Both the position numbers and the translations under genes were made by a program. From Micromonospora aurantiaca ATCC 27029 (GTDB lineage: Bacteria; Actinomycetota; Actinomycetes; Mycobacteriales; Micromonosporaceae), in NCBI RefSeq assembly GCF_000145235.1, contig NC_014391.1:6343501-6407500 (forward strand): a DNA stretch of 64,000 nucleotides, read 5' to 3'. Positions 25,378 to 33,148 of this stretch are shown here, piece by piece (position 1 is the stretch's first letter; each line of letters begins with the position of its first letter). The notes beneath the pieces are model-generated. The model was given only the letters and a program-made list of their open reading frames with translations, made no database searches and was not told the DNA's origin.

Positions 25378-26024
25378 GACTGCTCCTCTTCGGCCGCACC
25401 GGCGGCCTTCCGGGCCGCCCGGCGGGCGGTCGTGTCCTGCGGGGCGGCGGTGGTCGGGGCGGGCGCGGTGGTCGGGGCGGGCGCGGCACCCGCTTCGGTG
25501 ACGGCTACCGATTCGAGGACCGCCTCGGTCGGCGTGCCCTCCGGCGTGACCGGACCGGTCGCGGCCGCGGCCACCGTCGCCGGGGCCTCCGGCGCGGAGG
25601 CCGGCTCGGTCGCGACCGTTTCCGTCGTGGCGGCCTTCTCGGCCGCCTCCGCCGTCGTGGCCGCCTCGGTCGCCTCGGCCAGGCGGGCGTTCTCGCGCCG
25701 GAACGTCTCGTAGATCTGGGTGAGCGACTGCTTCTGGGCCATGGTCAGCTCGGGGTCGACGGCGATCGCCGCGAGCACGCCCTGGCCCTCCTTGTCGTCC
25801 AGCAGCCCGGCACGCAGGTACATCGCCGGGGTGGAGACACGAAGTGCGCTGGCGAGCTGCTGGAGCACCTCGGCACTCGGCTTGCGCAGCCCACGCTCGA
25901 TCTGGCTCAGGTAGGGATTGCTGACGCCCGCCTGCTCGGCGAGCTGGCGCAGTGAGATCTTCGCGTTGCGCCGCAGGTCGCGAATGAACCCGCCGACATC
26001 GGGAAGGTCCTTGCTGGTGGCCAT
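25374..26024 (-). CDS. XRE family regulator with long disordered tail
   Basis: A 216-residue protein whose first third is a lambda-Cro/C1-type helix-turn-helix (RQLAEQAGVSNPYLSQIERG, about residues 26-45), followed by VSTPAMYLRAGLLDD, the signature of the Rv0474 family. From residue 110 on it is low-complexity Ala/Thr/Glu/Pro sequence ending in a basic patch (TTARRAARKAAG). The tail is much longer than in mycobacterial relatives as far as I know. ATG at 26024 has no ribosome site but TAGCGT lies about 7 nt upstream, so the message may be leaderless. Its stop overlaps the HBHA-like start, and it probably controls itself and that gene. Confidence 0.85.
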   Translation of the reverse strand: MATSKDLPDVGGFIRDLRRNAKISLRQLAEQAGVSNPYLSQIERGLRKPSAEVLQQLASALRVSTPAMYLRAGLLDDKEGQGVLAAIAVDPELTMAQKQSLTQIYETFRRENARLAEATEAATTAEAAEKAATTETVATEPASAPEAPATVAAAATGPVTPEGTPTEAVLESVAVTEAGAAPAPTTAPAPTTAAPQDTTARRAARKAAGAAEEEQS

Positions 26025-26029
26025 GACTC

Positions 26030-26082
26030 AACGCTAGCTCGGCCCGCTAACTCCTGCAAGCAAAACGCTAGCCAGAGTTAGC
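26030..26082 (-). promoter_or_regulatory. repeat-rich control region of the XRE-HBHA operon
   Basis: Two direct AACGCTAGC repeats (26030-26038 and 26064-26072, 34 bp apart) interleave with an inverted pair GCTAACTC (26046-26053) and GAGTTAGC (26075-26082). All share the core GCTA(G/A)C. The first overlaps the likely -10 of the XRE gene. A cluster of half-sites like this suits cooperative binding of the XRE protein. Confidence 0.65.
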
Positions 26083-26137
26083 AGGGTCACCGAAGGTGGG
26101 TTGCGGAGGCCATGTCCGGTCCGTACCGTTCTCCCCC

Positions 26138-26935
26138 GTGACCAAGATCGATATCAACGGCGCCCAGCTCGCGTACGACGAGAGCGGCACCGGAACCGCC
26201 GTGGTGCTGCTGCACGCCGGCATCGCCGACCGGCGGATGTGGCGCGGGCAGGTCCCGGCGCTCGCGCAGCGCCACCGGGTGATCGCGCTGGACCTGCGCG
26301 GCTACGGCGAGTCGGAGCTGCCGACCACGCCGTTCGCCCACCACGACGACGTGGTCGGGCTGCTCGACGCGCTGGGCGTCGAGCGGGCCGCGCTCGTCGG
26401 CTGCTCGTTCGGCGGCCGGGTCGCGGTGGACACCGCGCTCGCCCACCCGGAGCGGGTCTCGGCGCTGGCGCTCTTCGGCGCTCCGGTCTCCGGCAACGAG
26501 TGGTCCGAGGAGACCGAGCAGCTCTGGGAGGAGCTGGTCGGCGACGTGGACCCGGAGGACTTCGCCGCCACCGCCGCCGGCGAGGTGCGTTTCTGGGTGG
26601 TCGGCCCGACCCGCCGCCCGGAGGACGTCGACCCGGAGCTGATCCGGTTCGCCGAGGAGATGGACCGCCGGGCACTCGCCGCCGAGCAGGCGCTGAGCGC
26701 GATCGAGGTGGGCGAGCTGGACCCGCCGGCGATCGACCGGCTGGGCGAGCTGCGCGTACCGGTACTGGTCGGCACCGGCGCGGACGACCTGGCCGACATC
26801 CGCCGCCTGGCCGACCGCATCGCCGACGAGGCCCCCCACGGCGTGCGCATGCCGGACGTGACGAACGCGGCCCACCTGCTCCCCCTGGAGCGCCCCACCG
26901 AGACCAACGCCACCCTCCTGCCGTTCCTCCCCTGA
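26138..26935 (+). CDS. alpha/beta-fold hydrolase
   Basis: A 265-residue esterase-like alpha/beta hydrolase with all catalytic pieces: oxyanion region LLHAGIADRRMW, nucleophile elbow GCSFGG, acid in GTGADDLAD and His in TNAAHLLPLERP. It is closest in outline to the 3-oxoadipate enol-lactonase/BPHL group, but no pathway partners are adjacent, so it could be a general esterase. GTG at 26138 was chosen because the conserved strand KIDINGAQLAYDESG starts there; TACCGT lies 8 nt upstream. It is divergent from the XRE gene and ends before repeat A2. Confidence 0.85.
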   Translation: MTKIDINGAQLAYDESGTGTAVVLLHAGIADRRMWRGQVPALAQRHRVIALDLRGYGESELPTTPFAHHDDVVGLLDALGVERAALVGCSFGGRVAVDTALAHPERVSALALFGAPVSGNEWSEETEQLWEELVGDVDPEDFAATAAGEVRFWVVGPTRRPEDVDPELIRFAEEMDRRALAAEQALSAIEVGELDPPAIDRLGELRVPVLVGTGADDLADIRRLADRIADEAPHGVRMPDVTNAAHLLPLERPTETNATLLPFLP

Positions 26936-26960
26936 CCACCCCGACTCCCTCCCTTCGCCG

Positions 26961-27037
26961 CGTTGATCTTGCACTTGCAGCCCTCGGCACGCCTGGAATG
27001 CGCATTTCGCCGGGGCAGCAAGTGCAAGATCGCCGGG
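26961..27037. repeat. GATC-bounded intergenic palindrome, copy A2
   Basis: Perfect 14-bp terminal inverted repeat GATCTTGCACTTGC (26965-26978) / GCAAGTGCAAGATC (27018-27031), flanked by CGTT and GCCGG, with about 39 bp inside. Between the convergent hydrolase and asparaginase genes. Confidence 0.85.
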
Positions 27038-27056
27038 GGTAGAGGGCGGGGAAGGG

Positions 27057-28016
27057 TTACCAGGTGGGGCGGATGGCTCCTACCGGGAGGCCGCCGCCCA
27101 GCAGGGGCGGTTCGGCGTACTCGGTGAGGATGGGGGCGCGCACGTCCAGGCGTGCCAGGGCCGACACCAGGACGGGTGTGCGGGCCCTCGCGGCGCCGTC
27201 GTCGATCTTCAGAGCGACGGCGCCGACCTCCGGGATCGCCGCCGCGATCACACCCTCCGCGCCGATCTTGGCGAGCAGGCCGGGTACGCCGCGCATCAGC
27301 CGCGTGTCCTCCGCCTGGGTGCCGCCGACAAGTTCCGGGTACGCCCGCATCGCGTCCGCCACCGTCCGCTCGACGGTGCCCGGCTCGGCCTCGACCAGCC
27401 GCAGGAACGCCCGCGCCAGCCCGGTCAGCGAGACGGCCAGCACCGGTGCGCCGCAGCCGTCCACCCCGACCGCCGCCGCCCGCTCGCCGGTGAACTCCTC
27501 GATCGTGGCGGTCAGGCACTGCTGGAGCGGGTGCTCGGGCCGCCAGTAGCCGTCCAGCGGCCAGCCCGCGGCCAGGCAGGTGCGCACCATGCCGGCGTGC
27601 TTGCCGGAACAGTTCATCAGCACCCGGGCCGGGCCGCCGCCGGCCCGCAGCACCGCCTCCCGGGCGGCCTCGCCGAACGGCAGGTCCGGCGGGCAGTGCA
27701 ACGCGTCCTCGGTCAGGCCGGCGTCGCGCAGCAGCGCTGTCACCCGCTCGACGTGGAACTCCTCGCCCGCGTGGCTGGCCGCGACGAGCGCGATGTCGGC
27801 CGGGTCGGTGAGCGGCAGGCCGGCCCGGAGCATGCCGATCGCCTGCATCGGCTTGCTCGACGAGCGGGGGAAGATCGGCGAGGTGACGTCACCGGCCCCG
27901 GCGACCGGCTCACCGGCGGCGTCGAGCACCACCACGGAACCCCGGTGGACTCCCTCCACGAAGCCGGACCGGACCACCTCGGCGAGCGGCACGCCGCCCT
28001 CGTACGTTTTTCCCAC
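27057..28016 (-). CDS. asparaginase (L-asparaginase II / PF06089 family)
   Basis: A 319-residue asparaginase of the family typified by Rhizobium etli AsnA-type enzymes, unrelated in fold to E. coli type I/II. It hydrolyses asparagine to aspartate and ammonia. Conserved blocks include SPIFPRSSSKPMQAIGM (SxxK-type pair), ASHAGEEFHVE, NCSGKHAGMV and VGVDGCGAPV, all carrying residues implicated in catalysis. No signal peptide, so cytosolic. GTG at 28016; a TACGGT -10 box ends 7 nt upstream, so leaderless. It stands alone between repeat A2 and the BKACE gene. Confidence 0.9.
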   Translation of the reverse strand: MGKTYEGGVPLAEVVRSGFVEGVHRGSVVVLDAAGEPVAGAGDVTSPIFPRSSSKPMQAIGMLRAGLPLTDPADIALVAASHAGEEFHVERVTALLRDAGLTEDALHCPPDLPFGEAAREAVLRAGGGPARVLMNCSGKHAGMVRTCLAAGWPLDGYWRPEHPLQQCLTATIEEFTGERAAAVGVDGCGAPVLAVSLTGLARAFLRLVEAEPGTVERTVADAMRAYPELVGGTQAEDTRLMRGVPGLLAKIGAEGVIAAAIPEVGAVALKIDDGAARARTPVLVSALARLDVRAPILTEYAEPPLLGGGLPVGAIRPTW

Positions 28017-28110
28017 GGTATGGACCGTACCGAGGGGACGGACCCGGTCGGCGGCGGGGTGACCTGCGACGTCGACCGGGGCGGTACGGGGTCGGAGCGG
28101 GGTGCGCCGC

Positions 28111-28953
28111 TTACCGGACGGTAGCCGGGACGCCGAGCAGCGTACGGGCCTCGGCGGTGGTCAGCGGGGGCCGCTGGGCGAGCTGGGCGAAGCCGACCGC
28201 CCGCGCGACGAGCTGCATGTTGGACTCCACCGGACGCCCCTTGGCGTACGTGACCGTGTCCTCCATGCCGACCCGCAGGTGACCACCGGCCGACAGCGAG
28301 GCCAGCATCACCGGGATGGTGCTGCGCCCGATGCCGGTGGCCGCGAACGTGGTGCCCTCGGGCAGGTCGCGCACCATCTGCTGGGCCGCGACAAGGGTCG
28401 CCGTGGTGCCGGGCATGCCACCCGGCACTCCCATCACGAAGTCGACGTGCACGTGCCCGCCGTGCGGCAGGCCGTACTTGCCGAGCAGCCGCTGCAGGGC
28501 GGTGAGGTGGCCCAGGTCGAAGATCTCGTACTCGGGGACGACGCCCCGCTCCTGCATCCGGGTGTGCAGGTCGACGATGAACTCCCACCGGTTGAGGAAC
28601 ACGTCGTCGCCGAAGTTGACGGTGCCCATGGTGCAGGAGGCCATGTCGGGTGCGGCGTCGAGCACCGCCAGCCGGGCCGACTCCGGGTCGGTCACCGCGC
28701 CGCCGGAGGAGAGCTGCACGATCAGGTCGGTGCTCTCCCGCAGCGCCGCCACCGTGTCGCGCAGCCGCCCCTGGTCGAGCGTGGGCCGCGCGTCGTCGTC
28801 ACGGATGTGGACGTGGATCACGGCGGCGCCGAGCGCCTCGCACTCCTTGGCCGTCAGCAGCAGCTCGTCGAGCGTCACCGGTAGCGCCGGCACCTCCGCC
28901 TTCGCCGACTCCGCGCCGGTGGGGGCAACCGTGATCAACGTCCCTGTCGTCAT
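28111..28953 (-). CDS. BKACE family enzyme (3-keto-5-aminohexanoate cleavage type)
   Basis: A 280-residue TIM-barrel enzyme of the beta-keto acid cleavage family (PF05853), which joins a beta-keto acid with acetyl-CoA to give acetoacetate plus a CoA ester. Zinc-binding HVHIRD and VHVDFVMGVPGG, plus EYEIFDLGHL, are in place. The family has many substrate classes and the residues I can see do not choose among them; no lysine-fermentation or carnitine genes are adjacent. ATG at 28953; a TAGGAT -10 box ends 7 nt upstream, so the message is probably leaderless. Confidence 0.88.
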   Translation of the reverse strand: MTTGTLITVAPTGAESAKAEVPALPVTLDELLLTAKECEALGAAVIHVHIRDDDARPTLDQGRLRDTVAALRESTDLIVQLSSGGAVTDPESARLAVLDAAPDMASCTMGTVNFGDDVFLNRWEFIVDLHTRMQERGVVPEYEIFDLGHLTALQRLLGKYGLPHGGHVHVDFVMGVPGGMPGTTATLVAAQQMVRDLPEGTTFAATGIGRSTIPVMLASLSAGGHLRVGMEDTVTYAKGRPVESNMQLVARAVGFAQLAQRPPLTTAEARTLLGVPATVR

Positions 28954-29015
28954 GCCCCGGATCCTAGACCGGTGCCCGGCGCCGGGTCGACCGGAGGATT
29001 TCCGGTTCAGGCGGC

Positions 29016-29069
29016 GTTAAGAAGGGACCCTTCCTCTACCGGAGGCGTTAATAGGGGGCCCTTCCTTAC
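29016..29069 (-). repeat. 54-bp GGGCCC double palindrome, copy B2
   Basis: Same 54-bp element as at 16458 and 48117, here in minus orientation with spacer GCCTCCG and one half-site altered to GGGACCC. Its GTAAGG end contains the TAA stop (29066-29068) of the YgfZ gene, mirroring copy B1. Confidence 0.9.
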
Positions 29070-30175
29070 ACGTCGATGGCGGCGGCGCTCTCGCCCACGA
29101 GCAGTCGGGCGTCGTCGGGCGTGTTGCGCTTCAGCACGGCGAGCGCCACCTGACCCAACTCGTAGTGCTGCACGGCGGTGCCCACGAAGCCGACGGTCCG
29201 GCCGTCGAGCGTCACCGGCGTACCGGCGACGGGCGGCTGGTCGCTCGCCACGCCGTCCAGGTGCAGCAGGACGAGCCGGCGGGGCGGCTTGCCCAGGTTG
29301 TGCACCCGGGCGACCGTCTCCTGCCCCCGGTAGCAGCCCTTGTCCAGGTGCACGGCCGGAGCGATCAGGTCCACCTCGGCCGGGATCGTCCGGTGGTCGG
29401 TGTCCACGCCGGCCCGGGCCTGCTTGGCGGCCACCCGGATCGCCTCGTACGCCCACAGCCCGGCCACCGGCACCCCGGCGCCGCGCAGCTCCGCCACCAT
29501 TTCGTCCATGGCCGCCCGTGGCACGAGCAGGTCGACGCCGAGCGCCACCCGCCGGGCCCAGCCGCCGACCGGCAGCGGCTTGACGTCGTACACCGCTGAC
29601 GGCCGCGCGGGCAGCTCGCCGGAACGGAACTTCGGACCCGGCACCGCTGCCACGTCGGGAGCGGCCAGCCCGGTGACGCCGAGCGTGTCGAGCGCGCCGG
29701 GCGCCTCCGGCCCGACGAGCGACAGCAGCGCGTGGTCGGCGGTGGCGTCGCGCGGGTCGACCTTGCTGAAGAACCGCATCTTCTCCAGGTATGACAGGAG
29801 GCCCTCGGTCATCCCCGGCTCGGTGTCGAGCCAGGTGGTCTCGCCGTCGTCGGCGACCATCGCGTGCTGCTCGACGTGCCCGTGCGGGGAGAGCACCAGC
29901 AGCTCGGTGCCCTGCCACGGCGCCAGCGCGGCCAGGTGCTGGCTGGTGAGCGTGTGCAGCCAGCCGATCCGCTCCTCGCCGGGCACCGCGACCACGCCCC
30001 GGTGCGAGCGGTCGACCAGGCCCACGCCGGTGGCCAGGAGCCGCTGCTCGCGCATCGGGTCGCCGTAGTGGGCGGCCACCGGGCCGACACCCGCCGCCCG
30101 GTGGGCCGGTTCCGGCTGGTCCCGGGTCTGGTCGTCGATGGCGTCGGTGGTCACCGCGCCCGCGATGTCGATCAT
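29066..30175 (-). CDS. ygfZ: YgfZ/GcvT-family folate-binding protein
   Basis: A 369-residue member of the YgfZ group, folate-dependent helpers of iron-sulfur protein maturation or repair. The signature Cys motif KGCYRGQETVARVHNLGK is intact, and the N-terminal GcvT-like folate fold is visible (VDRSHRGVVAVPGEERIGWL). ATG at 30175 overlaps the stop of the Fur-family gene by 4 nt (ATGA), so translation is coupled and Fe-S protein care is tied to a metal regulator. Its stop codon lies within repeat B2. Confidence 0.9.
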   Translation of the reverse strand: MIDIAGAVTTDAIDDQTRDQPEPAHRAAGVGPVAAHYGDPMREQRLLATGVGLVDRSHRGVVAVPGEERIGWLHTLTSQHLAALAPWQGTELLVLSPHGHVEQHAMVADDGETTWLDTEPGMTEGLLSYLEKMRFFSKVDPRDATADHALLSLVGPEAPGALDTLGVTGLAAPDVAAVPGPKFRSGELPARPSAVYDVKPLPVGGWARRVALGVDLLVPRAAMDEMVAELRGAGVPVAGLWAYEAIRVAAKQARAGVDTDHRTIPAEVDLIAPAVHLDKGCYRGQETVARVHNLGKPPRRLVLLHLDGVASDQPPVAGTPVTLDGRTVGFVGTAVQHYELGQVALAVLKRNTPDDARLLVGESAAAIDV

Positions 30176-30603
30176 GTGCGTTCCCCGTTCTGTGCGCAGC
30201 GGCCGCAGACCCCGAAGAGCGCGACATGCCCGATGTCGACCTTGAACCCGCGCTGCTCGTCCAGCTGGTCGGCGAGCGGGCGGAGCATCTCCGGGGAGAT
30301 CTCGTCGATCGCCCCGCACTCCCGGCACACCAGGTGCACGTGCTGGTGCTCACCCGCCGCGTGGTAGGTCGGCGAACCGTGCGACAGGTGCGTGTGCGTC
30401 ACCAGGCCGAGCCGTTCCAGCAGCTCCAGCGTGCGGTAGATGGTGGTGATGTTGACTCCGGCCGCGACCTCGCGGACCGCTGTGTGCACCTGCTCCGGGG
30501 TGGCGTGCCCCAGATCCAGGACGGCCTGGAGCACCAGCTGCCGCTGCGCCGTCAGCCGCAGCCCGCGCGAGCGGAGCATTTCCGCGAGGGAGGATTCGGA
30601 CAC
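30172..30603 (-). CDS. Fur family metal-responsive repressor
   Basis: A 143-residue Fur-superfamily repressor: winged helix (RLTAQRQLVLQAVLDLGHAT ... ITTIYRTLELLERLGLV), then the metal-sensing region HQHVHLVCRECGAIDE and the second CxxC in FGVCGRC. The four structural cysteines of zinc-dependent Fur/Zur are all present. Whether it senses iron or zinc cannot be decided from the sequence. GTG at 30603 follows a perfect TATGAT -10 box by 6 nt, so it is probably leaderless. Coupled to ygfZ, divergent from pabC. Confidence 0.9.
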   Translation of the reverse strand: MSESSLAEMLRSRGLRLTAQRQLVLQAVLDLGHATPEQVHTAVREVAAGVNITTIYRTLELLERLGLVTHTHLSHGSPTYHAAGEHQHVHLVCRECGAIDEISPEMLRPLADQLDEQRGFKVDIGHVALFGVCGRCAQNGERT

Positions 30604-30671
30604 CCTTCGATCATAGTTCGGCCGCCGCGCCGGCCGGTCCACCGCCGGGGGTACGCCACTACGCTGCGCCA

Positions 30672-31529
30672 GTGGGTACGACACGGGTGGCGGTGCTCGG
30701 CCGGGGGCTCGTACCGGCGGGTGAGCCGGTGCTGCGCGGCGACGACCGGGGCGTCCTGCACGGCGACGGCCTGTTCGAGACGCTGCACCTGCGCGACGGC
30801 CGCCCCTGGCTGCGCGACGCCCACCTGGCCCGGCTGCGGGCCGGTGCGGCGGCGATCGACCTGCCGCTGCCCCCTGATGCCGCGCTCGTCGAGCTGCTGG
30901 ACGCGGTGTGCGCCGGCTGGCCCGCCCGGACCGAGGGCGCGTTGCGGCTGGTCTGCACGCGGGGACCGGAGGGCGGTGGGCCGCCCACGGTGTACGCGAC
31001 GCTCGGAGAGGTGCCTGCGTCCGCCCGACTGGCCCGGCGGGACGGGGTGACTGTGGCCACGCTGCCGCTCGGGGTGGCCGCCCGGTCCCGCCCGGAACTG
31101 GGGTGGCTGCCGAGCGGCGTGAAGTCCACCTCGTACGCGCTCAGCACCGCCGCCCGGCGGTGGGCGCAGCGGACGGGCGTGGACGACGTGCTCTGGGTCT
31201 CGACCGACGGCTACGTGTTGGAGGGGCCCACCGCGAACGTGGTGTGGCTGAGTGGCGGCCGTCTCCTCACGGTGCCGGCGGCACCGACCGGAATCCTGCC
31301 CGGCGTGACCGCCGGCCATCTGCTGGAACGCGCCGGAGAGCTGGGCCTGACCGCAGACGAGCACCTGCCCACCGTGGCCGACCTGCACGAGGCCGAGGCG
31401 ATCTGGCTGACCAGCTCGCTGCGCGGCCCGGCAGAGGTCACGGCCTTGAACGGAATCCCCCGCCCGAGTTCTCCCCTGACCCCCCGCATCCAGACCCTCC
31501 TGGACTTCCCCCCACCCCCACCCCGTTGA
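30672..31529 (+). CDS. pabC: aminodeoxychorismate lyase / class IV aminotransferase
   Basis: PLP enzyme of fold type IV, 285 residues, most like 4-amino-4-deoxychorismate lyase, which yields p-aminobenzoate for folate. The PLP lysine is Lys151 in GWLPSGVKSTSYA; the cofactor-binding Glu is in YVLEGPTANVVW; RGVLHGDGLFETL is the usual N-terminal motif. D-amino-acid or branched-chain aminotransferase activity is an alternative. GTG at 30672 has TACGCT 6 nt upstream. Adjacent, on the other strand, is the folate-binding YgfZ, a possible metabolic link. A 20-bp-stem palindrome overlaps its 3' end region. Confidence 0.85.
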   Translation: MGTTRVAVLGRGLVPAGEPVLRGDDRGVLHGDGLFETLHLRDGRPWLRDAHLARLRAGAAAIDLPLPPDAALVELLDAVCAGWPARTEGALRLVCTRGPEGGGPPTVYATLGEVPASARLARRDGVTVATLPLGVAARSRPELGWLPSGVKSTSYALSTAARRWAQRTGVDDVLWVSTDGYVLEGPTANVVWLSGGRLLTVPAAPTGILPGVTAGHLLERAGELGLTADEHLPTVADLHEAEAIWLTSSLRGPAEVTALNGIPRPSSPLTPRIQTLLDFPPPPPR

Positions 31530-31586
31530 TCATGAAGTTGGCGGCGACAAATCGGGCAAGGATCGCCGCCAACTTCATGATCGCCG
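31525..31586. repeat. GATC-bounded intergenic palindrome, copy A4 (different arms)
   Basis: Perfect 20-bp inverted repeat GATCATGAAGTTGGCGGCGA (31528-31547) with its complement at 31563-31582 and a 15-nt loop. It keeps the CGTT left flank and GCCGG right flank of A1-A3 but has unrelated arm sequence. Its left flank touches the pabC stop; between convergent genes. Confidence 0.85.
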
Positions 31587-31602
31587 GAGCGAGAAGGGAA
31601 CG

Positions 31603-32190
31603 TCAGCCGGCCACCCGGGTCAGGCGGGCGGAGAGGTGCGGGCTCAGAGGGTGGCCCACGGCGGCCATCTCCTGCGCGTAGAGCAGGGCGCCCTCGACGA
31701 TGCCGAACAGCCGGGCACCGGCGGTGACCTCCTTCGCCGTGGCGGTACGCACGACCGCGTCGGTGGCGAACTCGATCTGGGTGCCCTTGCGCTTGCCGAT
31801 GTGCAGCTCCATCACGCCGGTCGGCGTGGTCATCAGCGCCTCCAGCTCGTCGGTCACCCGCTCACCGTCGAGCACCGGACGCCACCAGCCCACCTCACGG
31901 CCGGCGGGACGAACCGGGCGGCTCTGCTCGTCCAGGATCCACGCCCGGGACTCGTAGAACAGGAACGGCCGGCCGTCGTGGCTGATCCGGATCTCCTGCG
32001 CGTAGTCGAAGTCCTCGATCGTCGGGAACCCACCCCGGCCCCGGCCGCGCCAGACCCCGATGTACGGCAGCAGGCCGTCCAGGCTCGGGTGCAGCTTCGG
32101 GCCGACGCGCAGGTCGTGGCTCTCCTCGTACGGGTACGGGTCGACCGGCGGCGCGTTCAACCACGGCGGCTGAAGCGGATTCTCACTCAC
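31603..32190 (-). CDS. nitrobindin-like FABP family heme-binding protein
   Basis: A 195-residue beta-barrel protein of the DUF1794/nitrobindin group, which binds heme and can handle nitric oxide or peroxynitrite. The family-defining GVWRGRGRGGF is near residues 45-55; SHDGRPFLFYESRAW and EVGWWRPV follow. The distal barrel residues around MELHIGKRKGTQIEF look normal. GTG at 32190 gives SENPLQPPWLNAPPVD, the usual N-terminus. The stop of a 34-residue membrane peptide gene lies 4 nt upstream, so translation is likely coupled to it. Confidence 0.88.
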   Translation of the reverse strand: MSENPLQPPWLNAPPVDPYPYEESHDLRVGPKLHPSLDGLLPYIGVWRGRGRGGFPTIEDFDYAQEIRISHDGRPFLFYESRAWILDEQSRPVRPAGREVGWWRPVLDGERVTDELEALMTTPTGVMELHIGKRKGTQIEFATDAVVRTATAKEVTAGARLFGIVEGALLYAQEMAAVGHPLSPHLSARLTRVAG

Positions 32191-32194
32191 AGAT

Positions 32195-32299
32195 TCACCA
32201 CTTACCTCTAGCGATTCGCACTGCGACATAGACCAGGCCACCGGCGAGCGCGCCCAGGCCGGCGACCAGCAGGCTGACGAACCCGATCTCGGTAACCAT
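32195..32299 (-). CDS. 34-residue single-span membrane peptide
   Basis: Small ORF below usual size limits: it begins MVTEIGFVSLLVAGLGALAG, has one hydrophobic helix of about 20 residues, and ends in the basic tail VRIARGKW. Reasons to believe it: a TAGGAT -10 box ends 7 nt before its ATG, the pattern used by most leaderless genes here; its stop is 4 nt from the nitrobindin start; and the helix with positive-inside tail is coherent. It would be the first gene of that transcript. Function unknown; a membrane tether or regulator for the heme protein is a guess. Confidence 0.65.
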   Translation of the reverse strand: MVTEIGFVSLLVAGLGALAGGLVYVAVRIARGKW

Positions 32300-32306
32300 C
32301 CGGGCC

Positions 32307-32316
32307 ATCCTATGCT
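32307..32316. promoter_or_regulatory. overlapping divergent -10 boxes
   Basis: TAGGAT reads leftwards (32312 to 32307) and TATGCT reads rightwards (32311 to 32316); they share two base pairs. The ATG codons at 32299 and 32323 lie 7 and 6 nt beyond the boxes. Only one polymerase could occupy the site at a time, so the two genes should be expressed in a mutually exclusive or balanced way. Confidence 0.7.
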
Positions 32317-32322
32317 GGCGTC

Positions 32323-32685
32323 ATGGCGCGCACTCTCGTCGTCAAGGCCACCGCCGGCGCGGACTCCCCGGAACGCTGCGCCCAGGCGTTCACAGTCGCC
32401 TCCACCGCAGCCGCGGCCGGGGTGGACGTGTCGCTCTGGCTCACCGGCGAGTCCACCTGGTTCGCGCTCCCCGGGCGGGCGGAGACGTTCGAGCTGCCGC
32501 ACTCCGCGCCGCTCGGCGAACTGCTGCACGTGGTCCTGACCACGGGCCGGGTGACCGCCTGCACCCAGTGCGCGGCCCGGCGGGACATCGGCCCGGGCGA
32601 CGTCATCCCCGGCGTACGCATCGCGGGCGCCGCGGTGTTCGTCGAGGAGGCGATGACCGAGGGCGCGCAGGCGCTCGTCTACTGA
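32323..32685 (+). CDS. DsrE family protein
   Basis: A 120-residue DsrE/YchN-like alpha/beta protein. Relatives carry sulfur or act as small regulators. It has the usual opening (TLVVKATAGADSPERC), WLTGESTWFA, and a Cys pair in TACTQCAARR that could hold a persulfide. The ATG follows a TATGCT -10 box by 6 nt, so the transcript is leaderless and starts from the same site as the divergent peptide-nitrobindin unit. The SCP2 gene follows at 32765 from its own promoter. The sulfur partner is unknown. Confidence 0.85.
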   Translation: MARTLVVKATAGADSPERCAQAFTVASTAAAAGVDVSLWLTGESTWFALPGRAETFELPHSAPLGELLHVVLTTGRVTACTQCAARRDIGPGDVIPGVRIAGAAVFVEEAMTEGAQALVY

Positions 32686-32764
32686 GCGACCCGCCCGGGT
32701 CGTCCACTCTGACCGGTGAGCCGATCCTGACCCGACATGTCCGGATTACGCCTACCATGTGAAC

Positions 32765-33148
32765 GTGAGTGAGGCGATCCAACAGTTCTTCGCGTCGCTA
32801 CCGGCGCGCGCCGCGGCGGTGCTGAACAGCCCGATCGGCGGCACGCTCCAGATCGACCTGGCCGACGGCAACCGGACCGAGCACTGGTACGTGACGCTGG
32901 CCCCCGGATCGGCCCAGGTGAGCCGGGAGGAGCAACGGCAGGCGGACGGCGTGCTGACCCTCTCCACCGAACTGTTCGAGAAGCTGGTCACCGGCCGCGA
33001 GGCCGGCATGGCCGCGGTGCTGCGCAACGAGGCCACGTTCAGCGGGCACGTCGTGCTGTTCCTGGCGTTCCGCCGGTTCCTGCCGACCCGGCCCGACGTA
33101 CGGGATCCGCGGGACGCCGCCCGCGACCACGTCCGGCGGGTGGCGTGA
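32765..33148 (+). CDS. SCP2 sterol-binding domain protein
   Basis: A 127-residue SCP2-fold protein that binds lipid-like ligands in a hydrophobic tunnel (IGGTLQIDLADGNRTEHWYV, then DGVLTLSTELFEKLVTGRE, and the C-terminal VLFLAFRRFLP). GTG at 32765 is chosen because a TACCAT -10 box ends 6 nt upstream; an in-frame GTG two codons earlier is less likely. Its TGA overlaps the GTG of the glucosidase gene (GTGA), so the two proteins are made together. A link between a lipid-binding domain and glycan debranching is not obvious. Confidence 0.82.
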   Translation: MSEAIQQFFASLPARAAAVLNSPIGGTLQIDLADGNRTEHWYVTLAPGSAQVSREEQRQADGVLTLSTELFEKLVTGREAGMAAVLRNEATFSGHVVLFLAFRRFLPTRPDVRDPRDAARDHVRRVA

